DNA of 46,136 nt, taken from contig SVPV01000017.1 in the NCBI GenBank assembly GCA_015065725.1, positions 1 through 46,136 on the forward strand, read 5' to 3'. This document shows positions 15,626 through 24,074 of this stretch, one piece after another. The position numbers and the translations under genes are program-made. How positions within the stretch are numbered: the stretch's first letter is position 1; every line of letters starts with the position of its first letter. The notes under the pieces were generated by a model. The model saw only the letters and a program-made list of their open reading frames with translations, did no database searches and was not told the origin of the DNA. This stretch comes from Oscillospiraceae bacterium (GTDB lineage: Bacteria; Bacillota; Clostridia; Oscillospirales; Acutalibacteraceae).

Positions 15626-16275
15626 CAGATAGAATAGAACGTGTAATAAAATCACTTGAAAAGAACAATATAAATGCGGTTTTTGTAGAGAAAAAGCAAG
15701 ATATAGTACCGCTTGTAAAATCGATGCTTCATAAAGGCTCTGTAATTACTAACGGTGGCTCAATGTCGGTCATAGAGTCAGGTGTCGATAAGCTGATTGA
15801 AAACGGTGACTACAATTATTTTAACCGCTTCCGTGAGGGTATCACACCCGAAGAACAGCTAGAGGTTTATAAAAAGGTTTTAGATTCCGATTTTTATTTC
15901 TGCTCTACTAATGCCCTAACAGAAAACGGGGAGCTTATTAATGTTGACGGCAATTGCAACCGTATTTCTGCCATAAGCTTTGGACCTAGGAAGGTTATTA
16001 TGATTGTGGGTGCAAATAAAATTGTAAAAGACGTAAATGAGGGATTTTTGCGTGTTAAAAAAGTCGCCGCACCGAAAAATTGTGTGCGACTAGGCGTAAA
16101 ATCACCCTGCTCGGTTTTAGGACATTGTGTATCGCTTGAAAATAACGATAACCCTAATATTACTGACGGCTGTGATGCTGTTGGTAGAATTTGTTGTACC
16201 TATATGGTTACGGGCAGACAGCGTGTAAGTGGCAGAATAACGGTTATTATCTGTGGCGAAAGTCTAGGTTATTAA
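15622..16275 (+). CDS. LUD-domain (LutC/YkgG-like) protein
   Basis: A 217-residue cytoplasmic protein of the LUD family, related to the LutC subunit of lactate oxidation. Many clostridial stand-alone members are of unknown function. Visible family features are I-T-N-G-G-S-M-S near residue 42, the central S-T-N-A-L-T-E-N-G-E-L-I-N-V-D-G-N block and the following S-F-G-P-R-K-V-I-M-I-V-G-A-N-K-I-V. The C-terminal part has a cysteine cluster (C-V-R-L, P-C, G-H-C, G-C, I-C-C) that could hold an iron-sulfur centre; this is inference. The start overlaps the mnmA stop by 4 bases, so the genes are coupled, though a shared function is not obvious. No lutA or lutB is nearby. Confidence 0.8.
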   Translation: MTDRIERVIKSLEKNNINAVFVEKKQDIVPLVKSMLHKGSVITNGGSMSVIESGVDKLIENGDYNYFNRFREGITPEEQLEVYKKVLDSDFYFCSTNALTENGELINVDGNCNRISAISFGPRKVIMIVGANKIVKDVNEGFLRVKKVAAPKNCVRLGVKSPCSVLGHCVSLENNDNPNITDGCDAVGRICCTYMVTGRQRVSGRITVIICGESLGY

Positions 16276-16300
16276 TACCGAATTTATGGCATATCCTTTA

Positions 16301-16573
16301 GTGTGACAGGACTTGAACCTGTCACGGTTTCGCTCGCCGCCTTTTATATTGCGGCTTTGCACTCATTTTTGCAAGGCGATAGCCTTGCTTCAAATTTCCT
16401 GCTTCGCCGAATAAAAAATTCGGCGGCAGAAACTTTTAACCTTACGAAATTAAAAATTTTTGTATAAGACAAAGCCGACAAAACGCAGTAATACTGACGT
16501 ATTTCAAGTTTTGAGGCAAAGTATTATCAAAAATTTTATTTCGTAGGCGTGGCAGGTTAAAGTCTTGTCACAC
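16301..16573. mobile_element. MITE-like inverted-repeat element, 273 bp
   Basis: Fills nearly all of the 329-base gap between the LUD gene and dacF; I see no protein gene in it. Terminal inverted repeats of 25 bp (16301-16325 and 16549-16573) match at 22 positions, and each arm is itself a hairpin (GTGACAGG pairing with CCTGTCAC). TTA flanks both ends (16298-16300 and 16574-16576), a possible target duplication. Inside are perfect hairpins at 16371-16388 and 16405-16425, and a nested inverted pair 16436-16450 with 16538-16560. No transposase, so it would move in trans. Its right end lies 32 bases before the dacF start, where it may supply leader sequence. Confidence 0.7.
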
Positions 16574-16604
16574 TTAAAAGAGCTTTTGGAAGGATGTGCT
16601 TTTT

Positions 16605-17774
16605 TTGAAAAAATTTTTATGCTTTATTTGTTTGGTTTGTGTTTTGTCTTCCGCTTTTATGGTTCCGATTTTTGCCGAAACGGATGGGAACGATAGTACT
16701 TCTAATGAACAAAAATTGGATATCAATGCAAAATCTGCAATTCTTATGGAGGTTAATACGGGCAAAATTCTTTACGAGGATAATATAGACGAGGTGTTGC
16801 CACCTGCATCTATTACAAAGGTTATGTCACTTTTGCTTGTTATGGAGGCTCTAGAGCGTGGGGATTTCACCCTCCAGACAGTAGTAACTGCCAGTGAACA
16901 CGCATGTAGTATGGGTGGCTCGCAAATATGGCTTGAGCCAAATGAAAGTATGACGGTAGACGACCTTTTAAAAGCGGCAGTAATAGTATCGGCAAATGAT
17001 GCCACAGTGGCACTCGGCGAACTCGTAGCTGGTAGTGAAGAGGGCTTTGTATCACTTATGAACGAGCGTGCTGCCGAGCTTGGTATGACCAACACAAAGT
17101 TTATAAATTGTACAGGACTTGATGCCGAGGGTCACTTAACCACTGCACACGACGTTGCGGTTATGTCTAGGGAGCTTATAAAACACGATTTGATAAAGAA
17201 TTATACAACAGTTTGGATGGATAGCCTCAGAAACGGCGAGAGCGAGCTTGTGAACACTAATCGTTTGGTTAGATTTTATAACGGAATTACAGGACTAAAA
17301 ACAGGCACTACCGCAAACTCGGGCTATTGCCTTTCTGCTACTGCCGAGCGTGACGGATTAGAGCTTGTAGCTGTAGTAATGTGTGCCGATACCACCGACC
17401 ATCGTTTTGAAGGAGCGAAAAAGCTTTTGGAGTTCGGCTTTGCCAACTTTAGCTTTACCGAAATTAATGCTGATATAGAAAAGAATTTTTCTGTAGATGT
17501 TATAAACGGTGTAAAAGAAAAACTGTCAGTAAAACCCGATGGTAGCTTTGGAATTTTGCTTAAAAAAAGCGATAAGTCGGAAATTACCCAAAAAACAGTT
17601 TTGGATAAAAATATAACAGCACCCATAAAAAAAGGAGATGTTGTAGGCAGGGTAAAGGTGTATTCGGCTAATGAACAAATAGGTGAAATTCCACTAAAAG
17701 CTGATGAAAATGTTGGTAAGCTTACCTTCTTTGTGGTGCTTTCAAGGGTGTTTAAGGGCTTATTTGTGTCTTAA
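16605..17774 (+). CDS. dacF: D-alanyl-D-alanine carboxypeptidase (DacF/PBP5 type)
   Basis: Trims the terminal D-Ala from peptidoglycan pentapeptides outside the membrane, controlling cross-linking. I choose TTG 16605: AGGA at 16591-16594 is well spaced, and the product then starts M-K-K-F; GTG 16596 lies almost on the ribosome site. Signal peptide about 1-24 (ending I-F-A). The serine peptidase S11 motifs are all present: S-I-T-K (Ser69, Lys72), S-A-N (129-131) and K-T-G (232-234). A beta-rich C-terminal domain (about 280-375) and a weakly hydrophobic C-terminus, F-F-V-V-L-S-R-V-F-K-G-L-F-V, would act as a membrane foot. Length 389 is normal. It follows the inverted-repeat element, and I found no clear promoter outside that element. 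DacF-type assignment is by clostridial habit; a vegetative DacA role is equally possible. Confidence 0.9.
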   Translation: MKKFLCFICLVCVLSSAFMVPIFAETDGNDSTSNEQKLDINAKSAILMEVNTGKILYEDNIDEVLPPASITKVMSLLLVMEALERGDFTLQTVVTASEHACSMGGSQIWLEPNESMTVDDLLKAAVIVSANDATVALGELVAGSEEGFVSLMNERAAELGMTNTKFINCTGLDAEGHLTTAHDVAVMSRELIKHDLIKNYTTVWMDSLRNGESELVNTNRLVRFYNGITGLKTGTTANSGYCLSATAERDGLELVAVVMCADTTDHRFEGAKKLLEFGFANFSFTEINADIEKNFSVDVINGVKEKLSVKPDGSFGILLKKSDKSEITQKTVLDKNITAPIKKGDVVGRVKVYSANEQIGEIPLKADENVGKLTFFVVLSRVFKGLFVS

Positions 17775-17818
17775 TTTTAAATTTTGCTAATATTTTGTAT
17801 TAATATTAATATTAAATC

Positions 17819-17847
17819 TTGAAATGTTGCAGAAAATATTGTAAAAT
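17819..17847 (+). promoter_or_regulatory. SigA-type promoter for pgi
   Basis: TTGAAA (17819-17824) and TAAAAT (17842-17847) with 17-base spacing, 33 bases before the pgi ATG. Confidence 0.6.
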
Positions 17848-17880
17848 AATAAAAAAGAAACGATATTAGGGAGTTTTCCA

Positions 17881-19221
17881 ATGGCAATTAAATTCAATAG
17901 CTCTTATGCGAAGAGCTTTATACGCGATAATGATATTGAAGGTTTAAAATCGCAGGTAACTGCTGCACATAATCTTGTTCATAATAAAAACGGTCTTGGT
18001 AATGACTTTTTAGGTTGGGTTGATTTACCCGAGAATTACGACAAAGAAGAATTTGCAAGAATAAAGGCTGCTGCAAAGAAAATTAAAGAGGATACCGATG
18101 TTCTAATAGTTATAGGTATCGGTGGCTCGTATTTGGGTGCTAGGGCAGCTATTGAGTTCTTAAAAGGACCTTATTACAATAGTATTCGTGACGGTGTGCC
18201 TGAAATCTATTTTGCAGGTAACAATATAAGTGGGTCGTATCTTTCTGACATTATAAAGCTTTGCGAAAATAAAAGGGTTTCAGTTAATATTATTTCAAAA
18301 TCCGGTACGACTACCGAGCCTGCTATTGCTTTCCGCGTTTTCCGTAAAATGCTTGAAGAGCGTTATGGTGAGGCTGAGGCTGCAAAGCGTATATACTGCA
18401 CAACCGATAAGGCTAGGGGAACACTTAAAGCTCTTGCCGACGAAAAAGGTTATGAATGCTTTGTAGTACCCGATGATGTCGGCGGTAGGTTTTCGGTTTT
18501 GACGGCAGTGGGTCTTTTACCTATAGCTGCCGCAGGTGCTGATATTGATGCACTTATGGCGGGTACCAGAGCTGCTATGAAGGATTATAGTGAGCCTGAT
18601 GTTTATAAGAATGATTGCTATACCTACGCGGCACTTAGAAATGCTTTTTATAACAAAGGCAAATCGGTTGAGCTGCTTGTAAGCTATGAACCTCGATTTG
18701 CTATGATGGCTGAATGGTTTAAACAGCTTTTCGGTGAGAGTGAGGGTAAGGATAATAAGGGACTTTTCCCTGCATCTGTAATCTTTTCTACAGACCTTCA
18801 TTCTATGGGACAGTTTGTTCAGGACGGCAGCCGATTAATGTTTGAAACGGTTGTAACCATCGGCGATAACGGTGCTGATGTCATAATAGAAAAAGAGGAT
18901 AACGACGGTGACGGTCTTAACTTCCTGTCTGGCAAAAACCTTTCCTTTGTAAACGGTAAAGCGTTTGAGGGAACTGTGCTTGCCCACACCGATGGCGGTG
19001 TGCCTAATCTTGTTCTTTCGCTTGATAAGGCGGACGAGGAAAATCTTGGCAGACTTATTTACTTTTTTGAAAAAGCCTGTGCGATTTCCGGATATATGCT
19101 TGGCGTAAATCCATTTGACCAACCTGGTGTTGAAAGTTATAAAAAGAATATGTTTGCCCTCTTGGGTAAACCCGGTTATGAGGCTATGAAGGCAGAGCTT
19201 GAGGCTAGACTTCAAGGATAA
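17881..19221 (+). CDS. pgi: Glucose-6-phosphate isomerase
   Basis: Interconverts glucose 6-phosphate and fructose 6-phosphate in glycolysis and gluconeogenesis; cytoplasmic. The 446-residue length fits the short Firmicute form. The signature [14 protein letters not shown] is complete (about residues 199-212). The sugar-phosphate binding [11 protein letters not shown] and S-K-S-G-T-T-T-E-P motifs are also present, as is the late N-P-F-D-Q-P-G-V-E block with the catalytic-region residues. ATG 17881 follows a GGGAG ribosome site. It has its own promoter. The small P-loop gene begins 58 bases later with no terminator between, so read-through is likely. Confidence 0.97.
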   Translation: MAIKFNSSYAKSFIRDNDIEGLKSQVTAAHNLVHNKNGLGNDFLGWVDLPENYDKEEFARIKAAAKKIKEDTDVLIVIGIGGSYLGARAAIEFLKGPYYNSIRDGVPEIYFAGNNISGSYLSDIIKLCENKRVSVNIISKSGTTTEPAIAFRVFRKMLEERYGEAEAAKRIYCTTDKARGTLKALADEKGYECFVVPDDVGGRFSVLTAVGLLPIAAAGADIDALMAGTRAAMKDYSEPDVYKNDCYTYAALRNAFYNKGKSVELLVSYEPRFAMMAEWFKQLFGESEGKDNKGLFPASVIFSTDLHSMGQFVQDGSRLMFETVVTIGDNGADVIIEKEDNDGDGLNFLSGKNLSFVNGKAFEGTVLAHTDGGVPNLVLSLDKADEENLGRLIYFFEKACAISGYMLGVNPFDQPGVESYKKNMFALLGKPGYEAMKAELEARLQG

Positions 19222-19279
19222 TCGGTAGGACAGTAAATTGCTGTGAAAACAGTGTTAAAATAAAAAAGGAGCTGGTATT

Positions 19280-19687
19280 ATGATTAAACTCATTATTGGA
19301 AAGAAAGGTTCGGGCAAAACTAAAAAGTTGGCAGAGTTAGTAAATTCTACTGCTGAAACAAGTCTTGGCAACGTAGTTTGCATTGAGAAAAGTGATGCTT
19401 TGACCTATTCTATTAAGTATAAAGCAAGACTTATTGATACCGACGTTTACGGCATTAAGAGCTATGATGAATATTATGGTATGCTTTCTGGTATTAAGGC
19501 AGGTAACCACGATATAACACATATTTTCGGCGATGCAACTTTGAGAATTGGCGGCAGAGATTATTATGAGCTTGCAGCTTTTCTTGAAAGACTTCAGAAG
19601 ATTGAAGATGTTGATTTTATCTTCACAGTATCTTGCGATGAGTCTGAGCTTCCTGAAAAGATTTTCAAAATTGCTGAAAAAATTTAA
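19280..19687 (+). CDS. Small orphan P-loop protein (135 aa)
   Basis: The protein opens with a Walker A loop, I-I-G-K-K-G-S-G-K-T-K (residues 5-15), followed by an alternating helix/strand pattern and an acidic I-F-G-D-A-T-L-R that could serve as a Walker B-like site. At 135 residues it is too short for a full ATPase of a known class. Similar stand-alone proteins in clostridia are sometimes mislabelled as pilus-retraction proteins; I see no pilus genes here. ATG 19280 follows AAAGGAG. It lies downstream of pgi and upstream of two terminators and the division cluster. Function unknown; nucleotide binding is the only supported inference. Confidence 0.7.
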   Translation: MIKLIIGKKGSGKTKKLAELVNSTAETSLGNVVCIEKSDALTYSIKYKARLIDTDVYGIKSYDEYYGMLSGIKAGNHDITHIFGDATLRIGGRDYYELAAFLERLQKIEDVDFIFTVSCDESELPEKIFKIAEKI

Positions 19688-19702
19688 TTATACTACATTA
19701 GA

Positions 19703-19738
19703 AAACACCGTTTTGCGTTAGCAAGGCGGTGTTTTTTT
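19703..19738 (+). terminator. Rho-independent terminator
   Basis: A 14-bp stem (19703-19716 with 19721-19734, two G-T pairs) closes a GTTA loop, and its right side runs into seven T (19732-19738). It ends the pgi/P-loop transcript. Confidence 0.9.
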
Positions 19739-19753
19739 GTGTCGAAATATAAA

Positions 19754-19786
19754 AACAGCCTCTATTTGTAGAGGTTGTTATTTTTT
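19754..19786. terminator. Second terminator, possibly bidirectional
   Basis: AACAGCCTCTA (19754-19764) pairs with TAGAGGTTGTT (19769-19779), 11 bp with one G-T pair and a TTTG loop. T6 follows and A5 precedes, so it could act on both strands. With the preceding terminator it insulates the division cluster from upstream transcription. Confidence 0.75.
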
Positions 19787-19822
19787 AATTGTAATTTTGT
19801 GCAAATTTTTCAAAAAAACATC

Positions 19823-19851
19823 TTGATTTTATTAAAGAGAGGTATTATAAT
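19823..19851 (+). promoter_or_regulatory. SigA promoter of the dcw cluster
   Basis: TTGATT (19823-19828) and TATAAT (19846-19851) with 17-base spacing. Transcription should start near 19858, exactly where the MraZ boxes begin. Confidence 0.75.
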
Positions 19852-19857
19852 ACAGTT

Positions 19858-19906
19858 AAGTGGTTTAAAGTGGTGTAAAAACACACTAAAATGTTTTAAA
19901 GTGGAG
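19858..19906 (+). promoter_or_regulatory. MraZ operator: three GTGG direct repeats
   Basis: Three direct repeats with core GTGG lie at 19860, 19870 and 19901. The second and third share the extended form TTTAAAGTGGWGTAAAA. Spacings of 10 and 31 bases put all three on the same DNA face. MraZ in other bacteria binds GTG-containing direct repeats upstream of its own gene. Their position over the predicted transcription start suggests autorepression of the whole cluster. Confidence 0.7.
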
Positions 19907-19925
19907 TAAAAGAGGTGAAAATTCT

Positions 19926-20351
19926 ATGCTTTATGGCGGATATCAACACAATATAGACAAAAAGGGTAGGATTTTCATACCCTCAAAGCTTCGTGACGAA
20001 TTGGGTAATAGCTTTATGATATGCCGTGGAATATACGGCAAACGTTGTCTTTGTGTTTACTCAATGGACGAGTGGGAAGTGCTTGTTGATAAAATAGGCA
20101 ATTTACCCTCTGCAAAATCAAGCGTTGTAAAGCGTTTCTTGTATGACGGTGCTTTTAACGTAGAATTTGATTCACAGGGCAGAATTTTGATACCCTCAAC
20201 ACTTCGCGAATATGCCGAGCTTTTAGAGGATGCACATATTATAGGTATGGATACCAATCTTGAAATTTGGAATACTGCACTTTGGGAGGCTGAAAACCGT
20301 CAGTACACACCTGAATCTGTTGCAGAAATCGTTGAAGGGTTGGATTTCTAA
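19926..20351 (+). CDS. mraZ: Transcriptional regulator MraZ
   Basis: First gene of the division and cell-wall cluster. MraZ is a ring-forming DNA-binding protein with two AbrB-like (SpoVT) domains. Here these cover about residues 5-50 (Y-Q-H-N-I-D-K-K-G-R-I-F-I-P-S-K-L-R) and 75-120 (F-D-S-Q-G-R-I-L-I-P-S-T-L-R). The two D-x-x-G-R-I-x-I-P motifs mark the paired half-domains. The 141-residue length is typical. ATG 19926 follows AGAGGTGA. Three candidate binding boxes lie directly upstream, so autoregulation is expected. The stop overlaps the rsmH start by one base (TAATG). Confidence 0.97.
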   Translation: MLYGGYQHNIDKKGRIFIPSKLRDELGNSFMICRGIYGKRCLCVYSMDEWEVLVDKIGNLPSAKSSVVKRFLYDGAFNVEFDSQGRILIPSTLREYAELLEDAHIIGMDTNLEIWNTALWEAENRQYTPESVAEIVEGLDF

Positions 20352-21271
20352 TGGAATTTAACCATATTTCAGTTTTATTTAATGAATGTATAGATGCCTT
20401 AAATATAAAGGAAAACGGAATTTATGTAGACGGCACCGCAGGCGGTGCAGGACATTCTACAGGAATTGCAAAAAAACTTAAGAATGGCAAGCTCTATGCA
20501 CTTGACCGCGACCCTGATGCAGTAGCTACCGCAACAGAGCGGTTAAAAGACCTTCCTGCCGAGGTTATTAATTGCAACTTCAAAGATATGGCACGCGTGC
20601 TAAATGAACGCGGTGTAAACGCGGTTGACGGTATTCTTCTTGATTTGGGGGTTTCTTCATATCAGCTAGATAACGGCGAACGCGGATTTTCTTATCATAA
20701 GGACGCCTACCTTGATATGCGTATGAGTAAATCGGGTGTTACAGCGGCAGAGCTTGTGAATAGTTTAGAAAAAGATGAACTAGCAAAAATTTTTAGAGAT
20801 TACGGTGAAGAAAAATTTAGCTTTAGAATTGCTGAAAAAATAGTAAAGGCGAGGGAAGTGGCACCAATAGAGACCACTTCGCAACTGTCCGATATAATAT
20901 CATCGGCGTATCCTGCTGCCGCAAGACGTGACGGACACCCTGCAAGAAAATGCTTTCAAGCTTTAAGAATTGCCGTAAATGGTGAGCTTGACAGTCTGTC
21001 ACTAGCATTAGATGATGCTTTTGAGCTTTTAGCACCAAACGGGGTGCTTGCAATAATTACCTTTCATTCGCTAGAGGATAGAATGGTAAAACAAAAATTT
21101 AAGGAATACACAACAGGCTGTATATGCCCTTCTGATTTTCCTGTTTGTGTTTGCGGAAAAACTCCGCGTGGAATTTTACCGCACCGCAAACCTATTGAGC
21201 CGTCGGCGGACGAGCTATCAAATAATCCTAGAAGTCGCAGTGCAAAGCTTAGGGTAATAATAAAGGTGTAA
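20351..21271 (+). CDS. rsmH: 16S rRNA m4C1402 methyltransferase RsmH
   Basis: Methylates N4 of cytidine 1402 in the decoding centre using S-adenosylmethionine. The 306-residue protein has the SAM loop Y-V-D-G-T-A-G-G-A-G-H-S (about 26-37), the L-L-D-L-G-V-S-S-Y-Q-L-D motif (about 96-108), the H-P-A-R-K-C-F-Q-A-L-R-I-A-V-N block and the late T-F-H-S-L-E-D-R motif. All are family signatures. A cysteine group near the end (C-I-C-P, C-V-C-G) is common in clostridial members. It overlaps mraZ by one base and sits 11 bases before ftsL, so it is part of the dcw operon. Confidence 0.97.
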   Translation: MEFNHISVLFNECIDALNIKENGIYVDGTAGGAGHSTGIAKKLKNGKLYALDRDPDAVATATERLKDLPAEVINCNFKDMARVLNERGVNAVDGILLDLGVSSYQLDNGERGFSYHKDAYLDMRMSKSGVTAAELVNSLEKDELAKIFRDYGEEKFSFRIAEKIVKAREVAPIETTSQLSDIISSAYPAAARRDGHPARKCFQALRIAVNGELDSLSLALDDAFELLAPNGVLAIITFHSLEDRMVKQKFKEYTTGCICPSDFPVCVCGKTPRGILPHRKPIEPSADELSNNPRSRSAKLRVIIKV

Positions 21272-21282
21272 AAGGAGAAACT

Positions 21283-21750
21283 ATGAATAATTTGAAGTAT
21301 TATAATGATAGTCTTGCTTATGATTTCGATATGTTTATGCCCTCTACCGCCAAGAAAACTCGTAAAGAGGATAATATAATAAAATTAGCACCGCCTAAAA
21401 GAAAGAATAAAACCCGCAGAGCTGTAAGGGCAATGTCGGTTTCGGCATTTACCGTTATGGCAGCTGTGTTTATGCTTTCTGCACTTTGCGGTAATTTGTT
21501 TTTACGTCTTCAAATTAATGAGGTAAATTCTGAAATTAATGACGTAAAGGCACAGATAAATGCTCTTGATAGTGAAAAGACAAGTCTAGAGATGGAATTT
21601 GAGCGTAGGATTTCCTATTCAAACATTGAACTTGAGGCTACCGAGCTTGGTATGAAGAAAATGAGCAAGGACCAAGTTGAATATATAAGAGTAAATGATA
21701 AAAATGCCGCTATAACCGCAAAGGGCGAGCTTGTAGAGGAAGAATATTGA
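21283..21750 (+). CDS. ftsL: FtsL-like septum protein
   Basis: A small bitopic membrane protein of the divisome, needed to assemble and activate the septal synthase. The 155 residues consist of a long basic cytoplasmic tail (1-48), one transmembrane helix (about 50-73) and an extracytoplasmic coiled coil (about 75-120). The tail of the coiled coil contains the common A-x-E-L-G-M-K-K-M motif found in FtsL/DivIC proteins. Sequence identity in this family is low; position between rsmH and the transpeptidase is the strongest evidence. ATG 21283 follows AAAGGAG. Confidence 0.8.
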   Translation: MNNLKYYNDSLAYDFDMFMPSTAKKTRKEDNIIKLAPPKRKNKTRRAVRAMSVSAFTVMAAVFMLSALCGNLFLRLQINEVNSEINDVKAQINALDSEKTSLEMEFERRISYSNIELEATELGMKKMSKDQVEYIRVNDKNAAITAKGELVEEEY

Positions 21751-21808
21751 TAGGTATAGACCGCATTTTTAATTAATATAATATATAATAAAAGACGAGG
21801 TGAAGTTG

Positions 21809-24070
21809 ATGTCGGCAAGACCTAGTAATCTTATGGTTATAAGAAGCCGTGTAATTATGTGTTTAGTTATTGCGGCACTTACGCTGGTATCATTCGGAAG
21901 CCTCGTTTATATTATGATTTATAAGGGTGACGAATACCAAAGCAAAGCGTCCGAGCAACAGCTTTACGACAATCTTGTAACGGCACCCAGAGGTGATATA
22001 TACGACTGCAATATGAATGTGCTTGCTACAAGCTCAACAGCGTGGACGGTATATATTACACCTAACGGAATAAGGTCTTTAAAGGATGCCGACGAGGCAC
22101 AAGAGGTAAAGGAAACTATAGCTAAGGGACTTTCAGAGATTTTAGAACTCGAGTACGACGAGGTTTATGAGGCTACAGAGAAAAAGACCTACTATGTAAT
22201 TGTAAAAAAGAAAATTGAAAAAACCACCGCCGATAAGGTGCGTCAGTTTATAGCTGATAATGAAGAGCTTGAGCTTAATCAGTATATAGGCTTGGATGAA
22301 ACTACAAAAAGGTACTATCCAAACGACACACTTGCTTCGGCGGTAATCGGCTTTGTAGGTGACGATAATCAAGGTCTTGCGGGAATAGAGAGTTATTATG
22401 ATAACGAGCTTACCGGAATAGCAGGAAGAGTAGTGGCGGCTAAAAATGCTGCAGGTACCGATATGCCTTTCACCTACGAAAAGGTTGAAGAGGCAACACA
22501 GGGAAATTCCTTGGTGCTTACTCTTGACTCATATATACAGTACACCTGCGAAAAGTATCTTGACTCAGCTATTGAGCAGTTTCAAATTGCCGAACGCGGT
22601 GCCGTTATAGCAATGAATGTTAATAACGGTGAGATACTCGCAATGGCAGTAAGCGGGGACTTTAATCCCAATACACCGTTTACACTCTCTAGCGAAGACC
22701 AAGCAAAAGTTGATGCTGAATTGGATGAAGAAAAAAAGACTAAGCTTCGTTCCGAGCTTTTAAACCGCCAATGGCGTAATAAAGCCGTTTCTGACACTTA
22801 TGAGCCGGGTTCGGTTTTCAAAATTTTCACATCCGCTACAGCAATCGAAGAAAGCTTAATTAATAAAAACAGCACATTCGGCTGTAATTATACAATGACA
22901 GTAGCAGGCAGAACATACCACTGCCATAAAGCAGGCGGACACGGTACACAAACCCTTACACAGTCAATGTCAAATTCCTGCAACCCTGCATTTATAACAA
23001 TAGGTCAGTTGATAGGCATACCGACCTTTTCAAAATACTTTGAAGCCTTTGGTCTTACAACCAAGACCAATATTGACCTACCCGGTGAGGCTCTTCCTTA
23101 CTATCACAAAGAGGCTGATATGGGACCTGTAGAGCTTTCTTCGTCTTCATTCGGTCAAACCTTTAATATTACACCGCTTCATATGATTTCTTTGGCTGCC
23201 GCATCTGTAAACGGCGGATATCTAGTTCAGCCGCATATGGTGAAAAAGGTAGTTGATGCAGATAAAAAGGTAGTATCTGTTACTTCTACAGGATATAAAA
23301 GACAGGTAATTTCTGAAACCACATCGGCTGTTATGCGTGAAATGCTTGAATATGTAGTACAAAACGGTGCTAAAAACGGTATAGTTTCAGGCTACCGTGT
23401 AGGCGGTAAGACAGGTACTTCACAAAAAATGGCAAAAATACTTGAAACAGGCGATTCAAGACTGTATATAGGCTCTTACGTTGGTATAGCCCCGATAGAT
23501 GACCCCGAAATTGCGGTATTTGTAATGCTTGATGAGCCTAAAGGCAGTGCATATTACGGCGGTGCGATTTCTGCACCTGTCGGCTCGCAGGTTATGGGAG
23601 ACGTTCTCCCTTATTTAGGCTTTGAACCTCAGTATTCAGAGGAGGAACTTAAAAAGCTTGGTGTTTCTGTTCCTGATGTTACAGGTATACCTGTTGCCGA
23701 CGCAAAGGGCAAAATCACTACAAATAAGCTTATTTATAAAATTATTGGTAATGGAGAAAATGTTATAAGACAAATTCCCGAGGCGGCTACGGAGGTTTAC
23801 ACGGGCGGAACGGTTATTCTTTATACAGAGGAAACAGGCGACCAGACTACAACAGTACCGAATCTTATCGGTCTTACCGCTACAGATGTAAACAGAATTG
23901 CGGCTGAATCAGGAATTAATGTAGAGTTTTCAGGAAATACTACTTCGGCGGATATAAAATCCTCATCGCAGAGTATCGCTTCGGGTGAAACGGTATCTGT
24001 AGGTCAGGTAGTTACTGTTTATTTTGCCGACGAGGGTAGTGCTGACATAGCAGTGCAAGAACAGGAGTAA
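21809..24070 (+). CDS. Class B penicillin-binding protein with two PASTA domains (FtsI/PbpB/SpoVD type)
   Basis: Transpeptidase that cross-links septal (or spore cortex) peptidoglycan outside the membrane. I choose ATG 21809 after GACGAGGTG; GTG 21800 overlaps that site. The 753 residues hold a single N-terminal membrane anchor (about 15-38), a dimerisation domain starting at A-P-R-G-D-I, and the transpeptidase with S-V-F-K (Ser335, Lys338), S-C-N (390-392) and K-T-G (534-536). Two PASTA repeats (about 645-745) start V-P-D-V-T-G and V-P-N-L-I-G. PASTA is found in SpoVD and many Gram-positive division PBPs, so sequence does not decide between vegetative FtsI and SpoVD. It is the only class B PBP visible here, and ftsW is likewise single in this cluster. 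Confidence 0.93.
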   Translation: MSARPSNLMVIRSRVIMCLVIAALTLVSFGSLVYIMIYKGDEYQSKASEQQLYDNLVTAPRGDIYDCNMNVLATSSTAWTVYITPNGIRSLKDADEAQEVKETIAKGLSEILELEYDEVYEATEKKTYYVIVKKKIEKTTADKVRQFIADNEELELNQYIGLDETTKRYYPNDTLASAVIGFVGDDNQGLAGIESYYDNELTGIAGRVVAAKNAAGTDMPFTYEKVEEATQGNSLVLTLDSYIQYTCEKYLDSAIEQFQIAERGAVIAMNVNNGEILAMAVSGDFNPNTPFTLSSEDQAKVDAELDEEKKTKLRSELLNRQWRNKAVSDTYEPGSVFKIFTSATAIEESLINKNSTFGCNYTMTVAGRTYHCHKAGGHGTQTLTQSMSNSCNPAFITIGQLIGIPTFSKYFEAFGLTTKTNIDLPGEALPYYHKEADMGPVELSSSSFGQTFNITPLHMISLAAASVNGGYLVQPHMVKKVVDADKKVVSVTSTGYKRQVISETTSAVMREMLEYVVQNGAKNGIVSGYRVGGKTGTSQKMAKILETGDSRLYIGSYVGIAPIDDPEIAVFVMLDEPKGSAYYGGAISAPVGSQVMGDVLPYLGFEPQYSEEELKKLGVSVPDVTGIPVADAKGKITTNKLIYKIIGNGENVIRQIPEAATEVYTGGTVILYTEETGDQTTTVPNLIGLTATDVNRIAAESGINVEFSGNTTSADIKSSSQSIASGETVSVGQVVTVYFADEGSADIAVQEQE

Positions 24071-24074
24071 TTAG

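Noticed and set aside
16301-16330. tRNA T-arm-like sequence on the reverse strand (GTTCAAGTC in a 5-bp stem)
   Set aside because: No acceptor stem, D-arm or anticodon arm upstream on that strand; the same arm recurs inverted at 16549-16573, so it is a terminal repeat of an element.
17775-17880. Riboswitch or leader RNA before pgi
   Set aside because: The predicted transcript leader is only about 25 bases, too short for any structured aptamer.
19703-19786. A small regulatory RNA formed by the two adjacent hairpins
   Set aside because: Both have terminator features (stem plus T run) and no promoter lies between them; double termination explains them.
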